Assembly (NCBI RefSeq): GCF_016918075.2
Contig: NZ_JAERPS020000010.1
Coordinates: 1-64,000 of the forward strand
Direction: 5' to 3'
DNA length: 64,000 bases
Source: Rheinheimera maricola
Lineage (GTDB): Bacteria > Pseudomonadota > Gammaproteobacteria > Enterobacterales > Alteromonadaceae
Shown: in pieces, positions 18,886 to 28,445 of the stretch
Position numbering within the stretch: position 1 is the first letter of the stretch
How the letters are laid out: each line of letters opens with the position of its first letter
Notes under the pieces: generated by a model
Database searches by the model: none
What the model was told of the DNA's origin: nothing
What the model saw: only the letters and a program-made list of their open reading frames with translations
Translations under genes and position numbers: made by a program

Positions 18886-19485
18886 ATGGCTGAGTCGGCA
18901 TTACCAGCGCTATATCTGGCCTCAACGTCAAAGTACCGCCAACAACTATTGGCTAAGCTGACTACACGGTTTCACACCGCTAAACCAAACGTTGATGAGG
19001 CGCCATTAACTAACGAAAGCGCAGAGCTACTGGTGCGCCGTTTGGCCATCGCCAAGGCCCAAGCTATTGCCGTGGGCTTAGACACGGGGTTGGTAATTGG
19101 CTCAGATCAGGTGGCACAGTTTAACGGCAATATTATCGGTAAACCCCACACGGCACAAAACGCGCTGGCGCAATTACGTAGTTTCAGCGGTAACACGGTA
19201 ACGTTTCTTACCGGGCTGGCTCTGGTTAATGCGCACAGCGGCAATATACAGGCCATCGTTGAGCCATTTAACGTTAGCTTTCGCACCTTAACAGATAGCG
19301 AAATTATTGCCTACATCGACAAAGAGCAGCCGCTGGACTGTGCCGGCAGCTTTAAAAGCGAAGGCCTGGGGATTAGTCTGTTTAGCAAACTCAGTGGTGA
19401 CGATCCCAACAGCCTGATTGGCCTGCCACTTATTCAGCTAAACCAGATGCTGTTAAATGAAGGCGTTAATGTGCTGCTTAAATAA
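18886..19485 (+). CDS. yceF: Maf-like nucleotide pyrophosphatase YceF
   Basis: This Maf-family house-cleaning enzyme hydrolyses modified nucleoside triphosphates; the YceF subgroup prefers 7-methyl-GTP. The signatures LASTSKYRQQLL, KAQAIA, GSDQVAQF and the late CAGSFKSEGLG are seen. At 199 residues it is standard. It is divergent from yceD and overlaps the convergent HAD gene by eight bases at its 3' end. No good ribosome site precedes the ATG. Confidence 0.9.
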   Translation: MAESALPALYLASTSKYRQQLLAKLTTRFHTAKPNVDEAPLTNESAELLVRRLAIAKAQAIAVGLDTGLVIGSDQVAQFNGNIIGKPHTAQNALAQLRSFSGNTVTFLTGLALVNAHSGNIQAIVEPFNVSFRTLTDSEIIAYIDKEQPLDCAGSFKSEGLGISLFSKLSGDDPNSLIGLPLIQLNQMLLNEGVNVLLK

Positions 19486-20137
19486 CCTGCAATAATTCCG
19501 GTATCGAATCGATAATGGCTTTGGGTGCAAACTGGCTCAATACATCGCGGCCATGCACACCGTGGGTTACGCCTACACGCGGCATCGCAATCGCTTGCGC
19601 CATCTTCATATCATGGCTGGTATCACCCACCATTATTGCTTGTTCAGCGCTGACATCCAGCTCACGTAAAATCTGCTGTAGCATATCTGGGTGCGGTTTA
19701 GATTGAGCTTCATCCGCGCAGCGGCTGGTATCAAAATATTTCTCTAGGCCAGTTTCGGCAAACATGCGCGCCAGGCCTTTGCGCTGTTTGCCGGTTGCCA
19801 CCGCCAGTTTAATATTATTGTCTTTTAGCTGACGCAGCACCTGCTCAACACCGGCAAACAAGGGTGTTGGCGTGTTATCGTGCAGCATGTATTGCTCGCG
19901 ATAATGCTGAAACATTAACTGACGTTTATTATCAGTCATGCCAGGAAACAGAATATCAAAAGCGGGTTCCAGGCTGAGCCCAATAATCTGCTTTGCCTCA
20001 TGCTCTGTCGGTATCACCAGCTCACTTATTCTGGCTGCTGAGCGTAGCGACGAGACGATACGATCGATAGAGTCCATTACTGTGCCGTCCCAATCAAACA
20101 CTACCAGGGACACGGTATCTGCTAATGCGTTTTGCAT
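19478..20137 (-). CDS. HAD-IA family phosphatase (Gph-like)
   Basis: This is a small HAD hydrolase with all four motifs: DWDGTVMDS (nucleophile Asp), the Ser/Thr motif in LAVATGKQRKGL, Lys in QSKPHPDML and the acidic VGDTSHDMKMA. The C1 cap is helical. It resembles phosphoglycolate phosphatase-like enzymes found beside rluC in many gammaproteobacteria, but the substrate cannot be told from the sequence. It lies four bases after rluC and is probably co-transcribed. Confidence 0.85.
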   Translation of the reverse strand: MQNALADTVSLVVFDWDGTVMDSIDRIVSSLRSAARISELVIPTEHEAKQIIGLSLEPAFDILFPGMTDNKRQLMFQHYREQYMLHDNTPTPLFAGVEQVLRQLKDNNIKLAVATGKQRKGLARMFAETGLEKYFDTSRCADEAQSKPHPDMLQQILRELDVSAEQAIMVGDTSHDMKMAQAIAMPRVGVTHGVHGRDVLSQFAPKAIIDSIPELLQVI

Positions 20138-20141
20138 GGAA

Positions 20142-21095
20142 TTATTTTCTCGTTAATTTTGTCAGCGCTTGCTCTAAAACCGGGTCCAATGGCGCCTCTA
20201 CCCGCAGGGTGGTTTCGGTCATCGGGTGAACAAAACTCAGGGTCTTGGCATGCAAAAATAAGCGGTTTAAACCAATTTCTTGCATCTGCGCAGTAAAAGC
20301 ATTGTCACCGTATTTATCATCACAGGCGATGGGGTGCCCTGTACACGCCGTATGCACGCGAATTTGATGAGTGCGTCCGGTTACCGGAAAGGCTTCAACC
20401 AAGGTACCTTGCTGGTAGCGTTGCAAAATACGAAACCGGGTTTCTGAGGGCTTACCTTCCCTTTCGTCTACCCGTACTACCCGCTCACCAGATTGCAGCG
20501 TATTCTTTTTTAGCGGCTCGGTAACTTTACGTACCTTGTTGTCCCAATCACCCGCTACCAACGCCCAGTATTTTTTCTCTACCGTCTTGTTACGCAGTTG
20601 CTCGTGCAGATGGGTTAATACCGAACGCTTTTTTGCAATTAGCAAACAGCCAGACGTATCGCGGTCCAGCCGGTGCACTAATTCCAGGTGTTTTGCCAGT
20701 GGCCGCAAAGCCCGCAGCGCTTCGATAACGCCGAACTGTAAACCACTACCACCGTGCACGGCCATACCAGAAGGTTTATTAAGCACAATCAAATCGTTAT
20801 CTTCAAATAAAATATGTTGTTCAAGATTTTTTACCATTGATAACTTTACTGATACTGGCTCGCCCTCTGCCGCCACCGTTAACGGCGGTATGCGTACCAC
20901 GTCATCTTGCTGCAGTTTATATTCGGGTTTGATGCGTTTTTTGTTCACTCGCACCTCTCCCTTTCTTAAAACCCGATAAATAACACTTTTTGGTACGCCT
21001 TTGAGCCGTGCTAATAAGAAATTGTCTATGCGCTGACCAATAAAATCAGGTTCTATTTCAATTAATTGCACAGGTAACTTGATTTCATCGCTCAT
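20142..21095 (-). CDS. rluC: 23S rRNA pseudouridine synthase RluC
   Basis: RluC modifies uridines 955, 2504 and 2580 of 23S rRNA in E. coli. The N-terminal S4 domain (about residues 18-80, QRIDNFLLARLKGVPKS) is followed by the RluA-type catalytic domain with the Asp in HRLDRDTSGCL, plus FPVTGRTHQIRVH. The length of 317 residues fits. It is divergent from rne, the same arrangement as in E. coli. Confidence 0.94.
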   Translation of the reverse strand: MSDEIKLPVQLIEIEPDFIGQRIDNFLLARLKGVPKSVIYRVLRKGEVRVNKKRIKPEYKLQQDDVVRIPPLTVAAEGEPVSVKLSMVKNLEQHILFEDNDLIVLNKPSGMAVHGGSGLQFGVIEALRALRPLAKHLELVHRLDRDTSGCLLIAKKRSVLTHLHEQLRNKTVEKKYWALVAGDWDNKVRKVTEPLKKNTLQSGERVVRVDEREGKPSETRFRILQRYQQGTLVEAFPVTGRTHQIRVHTACTGHPIACDDKYGDNAFTAQMQEIGLNRLFLHAKTLSFVHPMTETTLRVEAPLDPVLEQALTKLTRK

Positions 21096-21594
21096 GGGTT
21101 TTGAATACTCTGCTAATATTAGATTTCAGTTGCTATCGGCTACGCATTAGTGGGATAATCCCCCCGCTAATTATGCCAAAAACTGGCAATTAGGGCGCTC
21201 AAAGTGACGTAAGAGAATTTGTGCGGCAGCGCTTGGGGGAGTGATCATACCGAAATCGTGGTGAAAACCAACGTTTTTTATACCCCCGACGTAAACCAAA
21301 CGCCATTTGTCTGAGATAATGTTGCGTAATCTATTATCAACAATGACAAAACATGAATTCCGGTCAACCAGAGCATAAAAAATATTGCTATAACGCAGCG
21401 CCGCAAGGCGGTGTGTTTCAGATCCAAAACGAAAACAGCATAAACTGCAAAGCCATCACAAAAGCTGCTGCAGCGACAATTTGGTTTCTTCAGACATTCC
21501 AGTCGTGAGACTGCATTTATTAGTGTTTGATAACGTCTGAACACGCAGGTGCCCATAGGGCTGCGTTGTGGCTGCAAAATGCGAGTCACTAACG
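21096..21594. promoter_or_regulatory. rluC-rne divergent region with long rne leader
   Basis: These 499 bases hold no supported gene. In the same place in E. coli the rne leader folds into hairpins that RNase E itself uses for feedback control. A possible plus-strand promoter is TTGTCT with TCTATT 17 bases further (about 21308-21336). Short dyads such as GCCGCAAGGCGG occur around 21411-21425. The ribosome site before the rne ATG is weak (GCGAGTCACTAACG). Feedback control is inferred from position, not proved by sequence. Confidence 0.45.
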
Positions 21595-24500
21595 ATGAAA
21601 AGAATGTTAATTAACGCCACGCAGGAAGAAGAAATCCGCGTAGCACTGGTCGATGGCCAGAAGTTGTACGACCTGGATATTGAAAGTCCGGGCCATGAAC
21701 AGAAGAAAGCCAATATTTACAAAGGTAAAATAACCCGGGTTGAACCCAGCTTAGAGGCCGCTTTTGTTGATTACGGCGCTGACCGTCACGGCTTTTTACC
21801 TTTAAAAGAAATTTCCCGCGATTACTTCCCCTCTGGTTACAGCTTCGATGGTCGTCCAAATATTAAAGAAGTGGTAAAAGAAGGCCAGGAAGTTATTATC
21901 CAAATTGATAAAGAAGAACGTGGCCAAAAAGGCGCTGCGTTAACCACCTTTATCAGCCTGGCAGGTTCATACTTAGTTTTAATGCCAAATAACCCGCGTG
22001 CCGGTGGCATTTCCCGCCGCATTGAAGGCGACGAGCGTCAGGAATTAAAAGATTCTTTAGGTCAGTTAGAAATGCCGGATGGCATGGGCTTAATCGTGCG
22101 CACTGCCGGTGTCGGAAAGTCTTATGAAGAGCTGGATTACGACTTAAAAGCGCTATTAAAACACTGGGCGGCTATTACAGAAGAGGCACAAAAACGCCCT
22201 TCACCGTTTTTAATCCATCAAGAAAGTAATGTTGTTTTCCGCGCTATTCGCGATTACCTGCGCCGCGATGTTGGTGAAATTCTGATCGACAACCCGCGCA
22301 TTTTCGAAGAAGCCAAAGTATATATTCAACAATTCCGCCCAGATTTCGCCCATCGCGTTAAGCTGTATCAGGGCGAAGTGCCGCTGTTTATGCACTTCCA
22401 GATTGAAACCCAGATTGAATCGGCGTTTCGCCGCGAAGTGCGCTTGCCTTCAGGCGGCTCTATCGTCATCGATAGCACTGAAGCATTAACCGCTGTTGAC
22501 ATCAACTCTTCAAAAGCCACCAAAGGCGGTGATATTGAAGAAACCGCGTTTAACACTAACTTAGAAGCGGCTGATGAAATTGCCCGTCAACTGCGTTTGC
22601 GTGACCTGGGTGGCTTAATCGTTATCGACTTTATTGACATGACGCCAGTACGGCATCAGCGCGAAGTGGAAAACCGTTTAAAAGATGCCGTTAAACACGA
22701 CCGTGCCCGGGTGCAAATTGGTCGCATCTCACGTTTTGGCTTGCTGGAAATGTCGCGTCAACGCCTGCGGCCATCGCTGGGTGAATCGGCAACGCATGTG
22801 TGCCCTCGCTGTCACGGCCGCGGTACCATTCGCAGCACCGAGTCGTCTGCGCTGTCTATCCTGCGTTTAATTGAAGAAGAGTCAATTAAAGATAACACCA
22901 GTCAAATTCATGCGCAGGTACCGGTATCAGTTGCTACCTATCTGATGAATGAAAAACGTGAAGCGATACGCCGTATCGAAAAACGTCATGGGATCAGAGT
23001 ATTTGTTATTCCAAATGAACACCTGGAAACGCCTAATCACGAGGTGATCCGCATCCGCATTGACGAAGAAATAGATGACGTTAGTTACAACATGGTAAAA
23101 GCGCCGGAAGCGACTACCACCTTGTATCAACCCGCATCAGATGCGGTAAAAGAAAAACCAGCTATTTCTGCTATAAACATTGCCGATGCCACAGCACCAC
23201 GTCCAGCGGCTAAAGCAGTTGAATCAGCACCTGTCGAGTCAACTGGCGGTTTGTTTAAAGCTATAAGCAACTGGTTTGGTAAAGTATTTGCACCGGCCGA
23301 ACAGCAGACTGAAGCGAAGCCTGTAGCTAAAACCACTGAACGTACAGGCCAGCGTCACAGCAGTCGTGATAATGGTCGGGATACAAATCGCGATAACAGC
23401 CGCGATAGTAACCGTGATGCAAACCGCGATAACAATCGTCGCCGCAACAAACCACGTCGTCGTAATGAAGGCGAAGAAAGAGGCGCGACAAGCCCCACTG
23501 TGAAAGACGATGTTGGGCAGAACAGAACGGAACGCCAACCGCGCCCGGCGCAAGAACCGCGTTCGCCACGGCCGCCACAAGAAAGCAGAAAACCGCTGGA
23601 TAAACCCGTAGCAGCACCCGTTGTGCGAGAGCATGATGACGAAGACAGCGCGCCACAACGTGTTGCTGAGCGTCGTCAGCGCCGTAATGTGCGTAAATCA
23701 GTAAGGATGGAAAAAGCTGAGGCAGCCGTAGTGACAACTTCAGTAGTAACTGCTCCAGTAGTTACTGCACCTGAAAGTGTTTCTAGTGTACAAACCGCAA
23801 TTCCGGCAGAGCCTGTTGTAGCAAAGGCACTAACCGCTGAGCAGGCTGATATCGCAACCACCGATACTGCAGCTGTTACTGTGGCACCAACCAGTGCAGT
23901 ACAAGCTGAAGTAGCCGCTGAAACAGTTGTTGATACAACAAGTACTACTGCGGTTAAAGAAGATGTTGCAACGGATGAAGCGTCAGAGCCGCGCAGCCGT
24001 AATCGGCGCTCCCCACGCCACTTACGTGCAGCCGGTCAAAAACGTAAAAAAGATCAAGAGCAAACAGAAGCCGCTATCGATGCTCCAGATGAAACCATCA
24101 CTGTCGGAGCAGCAGACGTGGTTAGCGAACCACAGGCAGCACCAAGTAGTTTAACTATAGAAGTAGACAGTGCGAATGCAGAAACAAACAATACTGCTGT
24201 TGAAGACAACAATGCTGGTGTTGAAGACAGTAAAGTTGACGCGGCTGTGGCAACAGATGCAGTTGATACTGACACGAATGCAGAGAAACCAAAACCGCGC
24301 AGCCGACGCAAACCTGCAGCCAAAAAAGTTGACAAGGCTGCGATAGAGCCATCCGTTTCAGCTGCGACCGAATCGGAAGTAACAGCAACTGAAACAGTTG
24401 TTGTAGCAGAGCCTGTAGCACCGGCTAAGGTTGAAGTGGTTGCACCAAAAGCCGACACTGCTGCGCCAGTTGTTGCTGCTAACGTAGCAAAGCCAGCAAC

Positions 24501-24714
24501 TAAAGCTGCAGGAAGTCGCTATGCTCAGATGGTCGTTGCGACAATGACAAAGCCTGATACCGTAGAGAGTAATGACACAGCAAGCCCCGCGCCCGAAGCG
24601 GCTGCACCGGCTGCGGTTAGACCTGCAGTTGCCAGCTCTGATCGTCCTGCGGGTTCCGCTTTTGCGCGTCAGTCTGTTACAGCCCCCATGACAAAGCCTA
24701 AGTCAGATGAGTAA
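21595..24714 (+). CDS. rne: ribonuclease E
   Basis: RNase E is the endonuclease of mRNA decay and rRNA/tRNA processing and the scaffold of the degradosome. The start giving [10 protein letters not shown] is identical to E. coli and is chosen over an ATG nine codons upstream. The N-terminal half has the S1 domain (about residues 37-125), the DNase-I-like active-site aspartates 302 (VDINSS) and 345 (VIDFIDM), and the zinc-link cysteines 403 and 406 (CPRCHG). After about residue 520 the protein is low-complexity: an Arg/Asp/Asn repeat (residues 591-625), basic RNA-binding patches, and long Ala/Val/Thr/Glu stretches. Two MTKP motifs near the end (VATMTKPD and TAPMTKPK) resemble the PNPase-contact segment of E. 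coli RNase E. Confidence 0.96.
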   Translation: MKRMLINATQEEEIRVALVDGQKLYDLDIESPGHEQKKANIYKGKITRVEPSLEAAFVDYGADRHGFLPLKEISRDYFPSGYSFDGRPNIKEVVKEGQEVIIQIDKEERGQKGAALTTFISLAGSYLVLMPNNPRAGGISRRIEGDERQELKDSLGQLEMPDGMGLIVRTAGVGKSYEELDYDLKALLKHWAAITEEAQKRPSPFLIHQESNVVFRAIRDYLRRDVGEILIDNPRIFEEAKVYIQQFRPDFAHRVKLYQGEVPLFMHFQIETQIESAFRREVRLPSGGSIVIDSTEALTAVDINSSKATKGGDIEETAFNTNLEAADEIARQLRLRDLGGLIVIDFIDMTPVRHQREVENRLKDAVKHDRARVQIGRISRFGLLEMSRQRLRPSLGESATHVCPRCHGRGTIRSTESSALSILRLIEEESIKDNTSQIHAQVPVSVATYLMNEKREAIRRIEKRHGIRVFVIPNEHLETPNHEVIRIRIDEEIDDVSYNMVKAPEATTTLYQPASDAVKEKPAISAINIADATAPRPAAKAVESAPVESTGGLFKAISNWFGKVFAPAEQQTEAKPVAKTTERTGQRHSSRDNGRDTNRDNSRDSNRDANRDNNRRRNKPRRRNEGEERGATSPTVKDDVGQNRTERQPRPAQEPRSPRPPQESRKPLDKPVAAPVVREHDDEDSAPQRVAERRQRRNVRKSVRMEKAEAAVVTTSVVTAPVVTAPESVSSVQTAIPAEPVVAKALTAEQADIATTDTAAVTVAPTSAVQAEVAAETVVDTTSTTAVKEDVATDEASEPRSRNRRSPRHLRAAGQKRKKDQEQTEAAIDAPDETITVGAADVVSEPQAAPSSLTIEVDSANAETNNTAVEDNNAGVEDSKVDAAVATDAVDTDTNAEKPKPRSRRKPAAKKVDKAAIEPSVSAATESEVTATETVVVAEPVAPAKVEVVAPKADTAAPVVAANVAKPATKAAGSRYAQMVVATMTKPDTVESNDTASPAPEAAAPAAVRPAVASSDRPAGSAFARQSVTAPMTKPKSDE

Positions 24715-24749
24715 TCTGGCTTAACCGCACAGTATTGCGCGGTAAAAAA

Positions 24750-24778
24750 AGGGCGCTTAAAGGCGCCCTTTTTCTTTA
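24750..24778 (+). terminator. rho-independent terminator after rne
   Basis: A 7-bp stem (AGGGCGC 24750-24756 with GCGCCCT 24763-24769) and a six-base loop are followed by TTTTCTTT. An A-run precedes it, so it could also work on the minus strand for the small gene that ends at 24849. Confidence 0.88.
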
Positions 24779-24848
24779 TCTGCTACTGCCATGCCATCAG
24801 CTGGTGTTATGTTGTACCACTAATCAATAAGCAGTTGCGTACTCAGGT

Positions 24849-25097
24849 TTAGCCTTTTTCTTCCCGGACAAAAGCAATATCAGCAAAACCCATACGGGCA
24901 AACTCTTGTTGACGGTAATTTTTCACCGCTGCACCACGTTTAGCTGTCATCGCCACTTGTTGCTCCATCGCCAGAAAGCGGGTTAAATCGATACCTTCTG
25001 CGGCGGCAACAGCCTCATACATATCTCGATACTTGTCGTAACTGAAATTAATCACTTTTTGCTGCTTATTGAAGGTGTAACTAATTTGTCTGGCCAT
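24849..25097 (-). CDS. small conserved-looking protein of unknown function (82 aa)
   Basis: This gene is not recognised. The ATG at 25097 is chosen because GGAG lies eight bases upstream; a longer frame upstream reads through the transporter gene and is unlikely. The product is charged, mostly helical by eye and soluble, with a DKYRDMYEAVAAAEGIDLTRFLAMEQQ core and a basic AKRGAAVKNYRQQEFARMG tail. The start lies 17 bases inside the 3' end of the preceding EamA transporter gene, which suggests translational coupling. Confidence 0.65.
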   Translation of the reverse strand: MARQISYTFNKQQKVINFSYDKYRDMYEAVAAAEGIDLTRFLAMEQQVAMTAKRGAAVKNYRQQEFARMGFADIAFVREEKG

Positions 25098-25956
25098 TTG
25101 CCACTCCAGGTTTAGCTGAGTTGCGCACCGGCTTACACAACATACAGGATAAAAGTAACAGTAATGAGCCTGCGCTGAGGCTGAGTAAATTTTCGTCGCG
25201 GTTCCACAGCACAAGATTGACGACTAAACCTGCCGGGATAAGCATATTGTTCATCACCGCCAGCATACCACTGCTAACCATTGTTGCGCCTTTATTCCAC
25301 CAGAAATAGCCACCACCTGAGGCAATCAAGCCTAACCACAATAATACCCCCCAGTGCAGAGCGGTTTGTGGATATTGTGCCTTGCCAAGCAATATCCAGG
25401 CAGGTAGCGCAACCAAAGCGGCACCGATATAAAACCAACCAAATAACTGGTACTGCGGCACGGCAATCGTCTGGCGCGCCATAAGTACTTTATAGCCAAC
25501 CTGGCCCAGTGCGAAACACAAATTGGCGCCCTGTACTACAGCAAAACCTAACCAGTAGTCCGTGCTTAATTCTTCATAGCGCATAATGGCAGCTGCCAAT
25601 ACAGCAACTAACGCAGCGAGCATGTAGCGGTACTGAAAACGTCGTTGTAACAGGTCGTACAGCACGGTGATGTACACTGGTGTAAAAATAGTAAAAACAA
25701 GTACTTCAGGCACGGTAAGTAACAAAAATGACTGATAGTAAAATAGATACATCAGCCCTAGTTGCACTGCACCTAACGCCAACAGCTTACCGATCAGCGC
25801 CATAGGTTGCGGCCGCAAAAATGGCAAAAACACCAGCAGCGCCAATAACACCCGCAGCAACACCGCAAAGTAAGCATCAACCTGGCCAGCAAGATAAACA
25901 CCAATCAAGCTAAAAGAGAACGCCCAAAGCAGGGTGACGCCAATTAGATATTGCAA
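25081..25956 (-). CDS. EamA/DMT-family inner-membrane transporter
   Basis: The 291-residue protein has about ten hydrophobic segments in two EamA halves and ends in a basic cytoplasmic tail, as is usual for drug/metabolite transporters. The substrate is unknown. The start is a TTG with AGGA nine bases upstream, 13 bases inside the 3' end of the acyltransferase gene. The order acyltransferase, transporter, small protein looks like one overlapping operon. Confidence 0.8.
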   Translation of the reverse strand: MQYLIGVTLLWAFSFSLIGVYLAGQVDAYFAVLLRVLLALLVFLPFLRPQPMALIGKLLALGAVQLGLMYLFYYQSFLLLTVPEVLVFTIFTPVYITVLYDLLQRRFQYRYMLAALVAVLAAAIMRYEELSTDYWLGFAVVQGANLCFALGQVGYKVLMARQTIAVPQYQLFGWFYIGAALVALPAWILLGKAQYPQTALHWGVLLWLGLIASGGGYFWWNKGATMVSSGMLAVMNNMLIPAGLVVNLVLWNRDENLLSLSAGSLLLLLSCMLCKPVRNSAKPGVANGQTN

Positions 25957-27089
25957 TCAGCGCCGTCCTGCTGTGCCGGTAACTGTTTAATTAGCGGTGC
26001 AGCATATAGCTTATTTAGCAGGGGTATCGCTGCAGTGGGTAACTGCTGCAAGCGCTGTTGCCACAGCTCAGCAACCGCTTCATCGACGCAATGGCTTTGC
26101 TGGCCAGCCGCCAGGTAGTTTACCGGATAGAGTCGGTATTGCTGCCAAATGTGTTGATCAATCAAGGCCGCCAATTTCTCTGGCTCGGCTGGTATGTCTG
26201 TTAAAGGAGGAGCAAATGCCACATGCACCCGGCCTTTATAACCAACAATACCTTTAATAATAGTGTCGATGTCCTCAAACTCGCTTTTTTGATACGAACC
26301 CTGGGTTTGCTTTTGCCACAATTCGTTAATTTTATCGATGTCGCAAGGATCGTATTCATAGGATAGACACACTGGCACAATATTTAAACCTGCCATATAG
26401 CTGGCAAAATCTTCACCACGTTTTTTGCCTTCCATAAAAAACATTTTCAGAATTGCCGGATCAGTCTGGTCATTACCATCTTTAGCACGGCCTTCTTTTT
26501 GCGCTATCCAGATTGAATGTTGCTCAGACAAAGAGTGCTTAATGTAACCCGATAACTGAGAAAAGTTTTTTAGCATTTCGCGCGGCCCTTTAGCACCGCG
26601 CTTAACAATAAAACTTTTATTCAACTTCATTAATTCGGTCGCGCAAGGCTTGCGCAGCAGGTTATCGCCAATCGCAATACGCACGGTATCAAAGCCATGA
26701 TGGTGCAAACACCAATTAACCAATGCCGGATCCATGGCAATATCGCGGTGATTCGACACAAATAAATAGGCTTTACCCGGCGCTAAGTGCTCAAGCCCCG
26801 ACATGGTGATGTTGTCTGTGGTGCTGTCTATCATCCGGTCCATAAAACCGGCAACCTGTTTTTGTACTGCCAACACCGTATTGAGCTTGGCCAGGCGACG
26901 TTTCAGGGCTAATTTTACCAACGGCGCTAACATCCAGCCCAAACGGCCAGACAGTTGCGCGAAGCGATGATGCAAAATCGCTTTAATAAATTCATCATCA
27001 GCAATCAGACGAGCAATTGCCGGGGCCACTTCGTTATCGTTATAAGGCCGGATATCGGCGTAAATATCTTGGTCTGACACAAAAATCAC
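25944..27089 (-). CDS. 1-acylglycerol-3-phosphate acyltransferase-family protein
   Basis: This is a PlsC-type acyltransferase of 381 residues. The catalytic NHxxxxD motif is seen as VSNHRDIAMD (around residue 113), followed by KRGAKGPREM and the EGRAKDGNDQTDP region. The long N-terminal helical extension (about 90 residues) sets it apart from short housekeeping PlsC, and the lipid substrate is not known. The start is a GTG; a second GTG three codons later is equally possible. It heads the overlapping cluster with the transporter at 25081-25956. Confidence 0.8.
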   Translation of the reverse strand: MIFVSDQDIYADIRPYNDNEVAPAIARLIADDEFIKAILHHRFAQLSGRLGWMLAPLVKLALKRRLAKLNTVLAVQKQVAGFMDRMIDSTTDNITMSGLEHLAPGKAYLFVSNHRDIAMDPALVNWCLHHHGFDTVRIAIGDNLLRKPCATELMKLNKSFIVKRGAKGPREMLKNFSQLSGYIKHSLSEQHSIWIAQKEGRAKDGNDQTDPAILKMFFMEGKKRGEDFASYMAGLNIVPVCLSYEYDPCDIDKINELWQKQTQGSYQKSEFEDIDTIIKGIVGYKGRVHVAFAPPLTDIPAEPEKLAALIDQHIWQQYRLYPVNYLAAGQQSHCVDEAVAELWQQRLQQLPTAAIPLLNKLYAAPLIKQLPAQQDGADCNI

Positions 27090-27157
27090 TATGTAGGCTT
27101 ATTTAGAGAGCTGACTATTTTACTGAGTTAACAAAATTTCACCAGCCCCTTAGCAAG

Positions 27158-28030
27158 TTAAGCCCACATTACCGCTATAGCGGCTAGGACAATTAACGCC
27201 AAGCCCCAACGATCAGTATTTTGTAGTTTTTCTTTAAACACAAAAGCAGAAATCAGCAACATAAACAGCACCTCGACCTGGCCCAAGGTTTTTACTAACG
27301 CTACCGACTCCAGGCTCATCGCGGTAAACCAACCAATTGAACCAAAACAGCTGCATACACTAACCAACAATGTCAATTTTGGCCGCCGCCACAATGCTGT
27401 TAACGTCGGTTTATCTTTCAGGCTTAACCACAACAGCAAGATAGCGGTTTGCAGCAGTATCACCAGCAGCAATACCCAGGCCGCGCCATGCGGAAACGGC
27501 AAACCCAGTTCCAAACTTGCCTGGCGCACCCACAAGGATGTCAGTGCGAACGCCAAGCCGCTGCCCAGCCCCAGCAACATCACCGGCACTGACATCTGAC
27601 GTAAACTGGCACCACTGAGTAAAAACACCGCGCAACCACCTAAGCCTACACCTACCCAGCCCAGTGCAGACAAAGACTCACTAAAAAACGCTACCCCCAT
27701 CACCGCAGCAAGCACTGCTTCGCTTTTAGCCAGCCCTGCGCCAATAGCGTAGTTTCTCAATTTAAACAGCTTTACCATCAATGCCGTGGCCAGTATTTGC
27801 GCCAATGCTGCGGCAACAATAAAACCGCCAAAGCCGAAGCTAAATTCCGGAAGATGCGCCGGTTGCCAATGGTTCAAGCCCAGCAAGTACAAGGCGGCCA
27901 GCGGCGATGCCCAGATAAATCGCGCCAGCGTGACTCCGGCCACACCGACATCTTTGCTTAATTTTTTTTGAAACGCATTACGCCAGGCCTGCATAAATGC
28001 AGCCAGCAAGGTAAACGGGATCCACAGCAC
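27158..28030 (-). CDS. EamA-family transporter
   Basis: This protein has about ten membrane segments arranged as two EamA repeats (NAFQKKLSK near the N-terminus, EKLQNTDRWGLALIV near the end). The GTG at 28030 is chosen because AAGG lies about ten bases upstream and because the upstream in-frame residues do not look like a signal. An earlier start at 28102 would add 24 residues. The substrate is unknown. It is convergent with nothing and stands alone between the acyltransferase and tRNA-Pro. Confidence 0.78.
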   Translation of the reverse strand: MLWIPFTLLAAFMQAWRNAFQKKLSKDVGVAGVTLARFIWASPLAALYLLGLNHWQPAHLPEFSFGFGGFIVAAALAQILATALMVKLFKLRNYAIGAGLAKSEAVLAAVMGVAFFSESLSALGWVGVGLGGCAVFLLSGASLRQMSVPVMLLGLGSGLAFALTSLWVRQASLELGLPFPHGAAWVLLLVILLQTAILLLWLSLKDKPTLTALWRRPKLTLLVSVCSCFGSIGWFTAMSLESVALVKTLGQVEVLFMLLISAFVFKEKLQNTDRWGLALIVLAAIAVMWA

Positions 28031-28177
28031 AGCACTGCACCTTAAAGACGTCAAGATGGCTATATTAACAAGGTCGAAAAAATTTAGATAGCGGGCCAAC
28101 ACGATAGCCGCTATTCAACTGACTGATATATAAAACCAAGGGATTGGCGAAAATAGCGACAGTCAACCAATGCAGCA

Positions 28178-28205
28178 TTGCATTCTGATGGATTATCATT
28201 ATGAT
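28178..28205 (+). promoter_or_regulatory. predicted tRNA-Pro promoter
   Basis: TTGCAT (28178-28183) and TATGAT (28200-28205) are 16 bases apart and lie 12 bases upstream of the mature tRNA 5' end. Confidence 0.6.
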
Positions 28206-28216
28206 ACGCCCTACGT

Positions 28217-28293
<77 letters not shown>

Positions 28294-28309
28294 TTAAATT
28301 CCTCAAAAC

Positions 28310-28340
28310 AAAGCCCCGCTTATGCGGGGCTTTGTTGTTT
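28310..28340 (+). terminator. rho-independent terminator after tRNA-Pro
   Basis: A 10-bp perfect stem (28310-28319 with 28324-28333) and a TTAT loop are followed by GTTGTTT. The tRNA appears to be a single-gene unit. Confidence 0.85.
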
Positions 28341-28445
28341 CTGCAGGACATATTTAGCCTTATTGGCTTACTAACTGCCTCATCTGCGCTTGTAATTGCC
28401 CGCCACTCGGGTTAGAACGAGGACTACATGGTTCAGGAGGCGCTC

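Noticed and set aside
23365-23466. Short tandem DNA repeats that could be read as a CRISPR array
   Set aside because: The repeats are in-frame codons for RD(x)N units with no constant repeat or spacer length.
23239-24458. Several long minus-strand open frames inside rne
   Set aside because: They lie opposite the low-complexity Ala/Val/Thr/Arg tail of RNase E, have no ribosome sites, and encode low-complexity Ser/Thr/Val- or Leu/Gln-rich proteins with no known domain.
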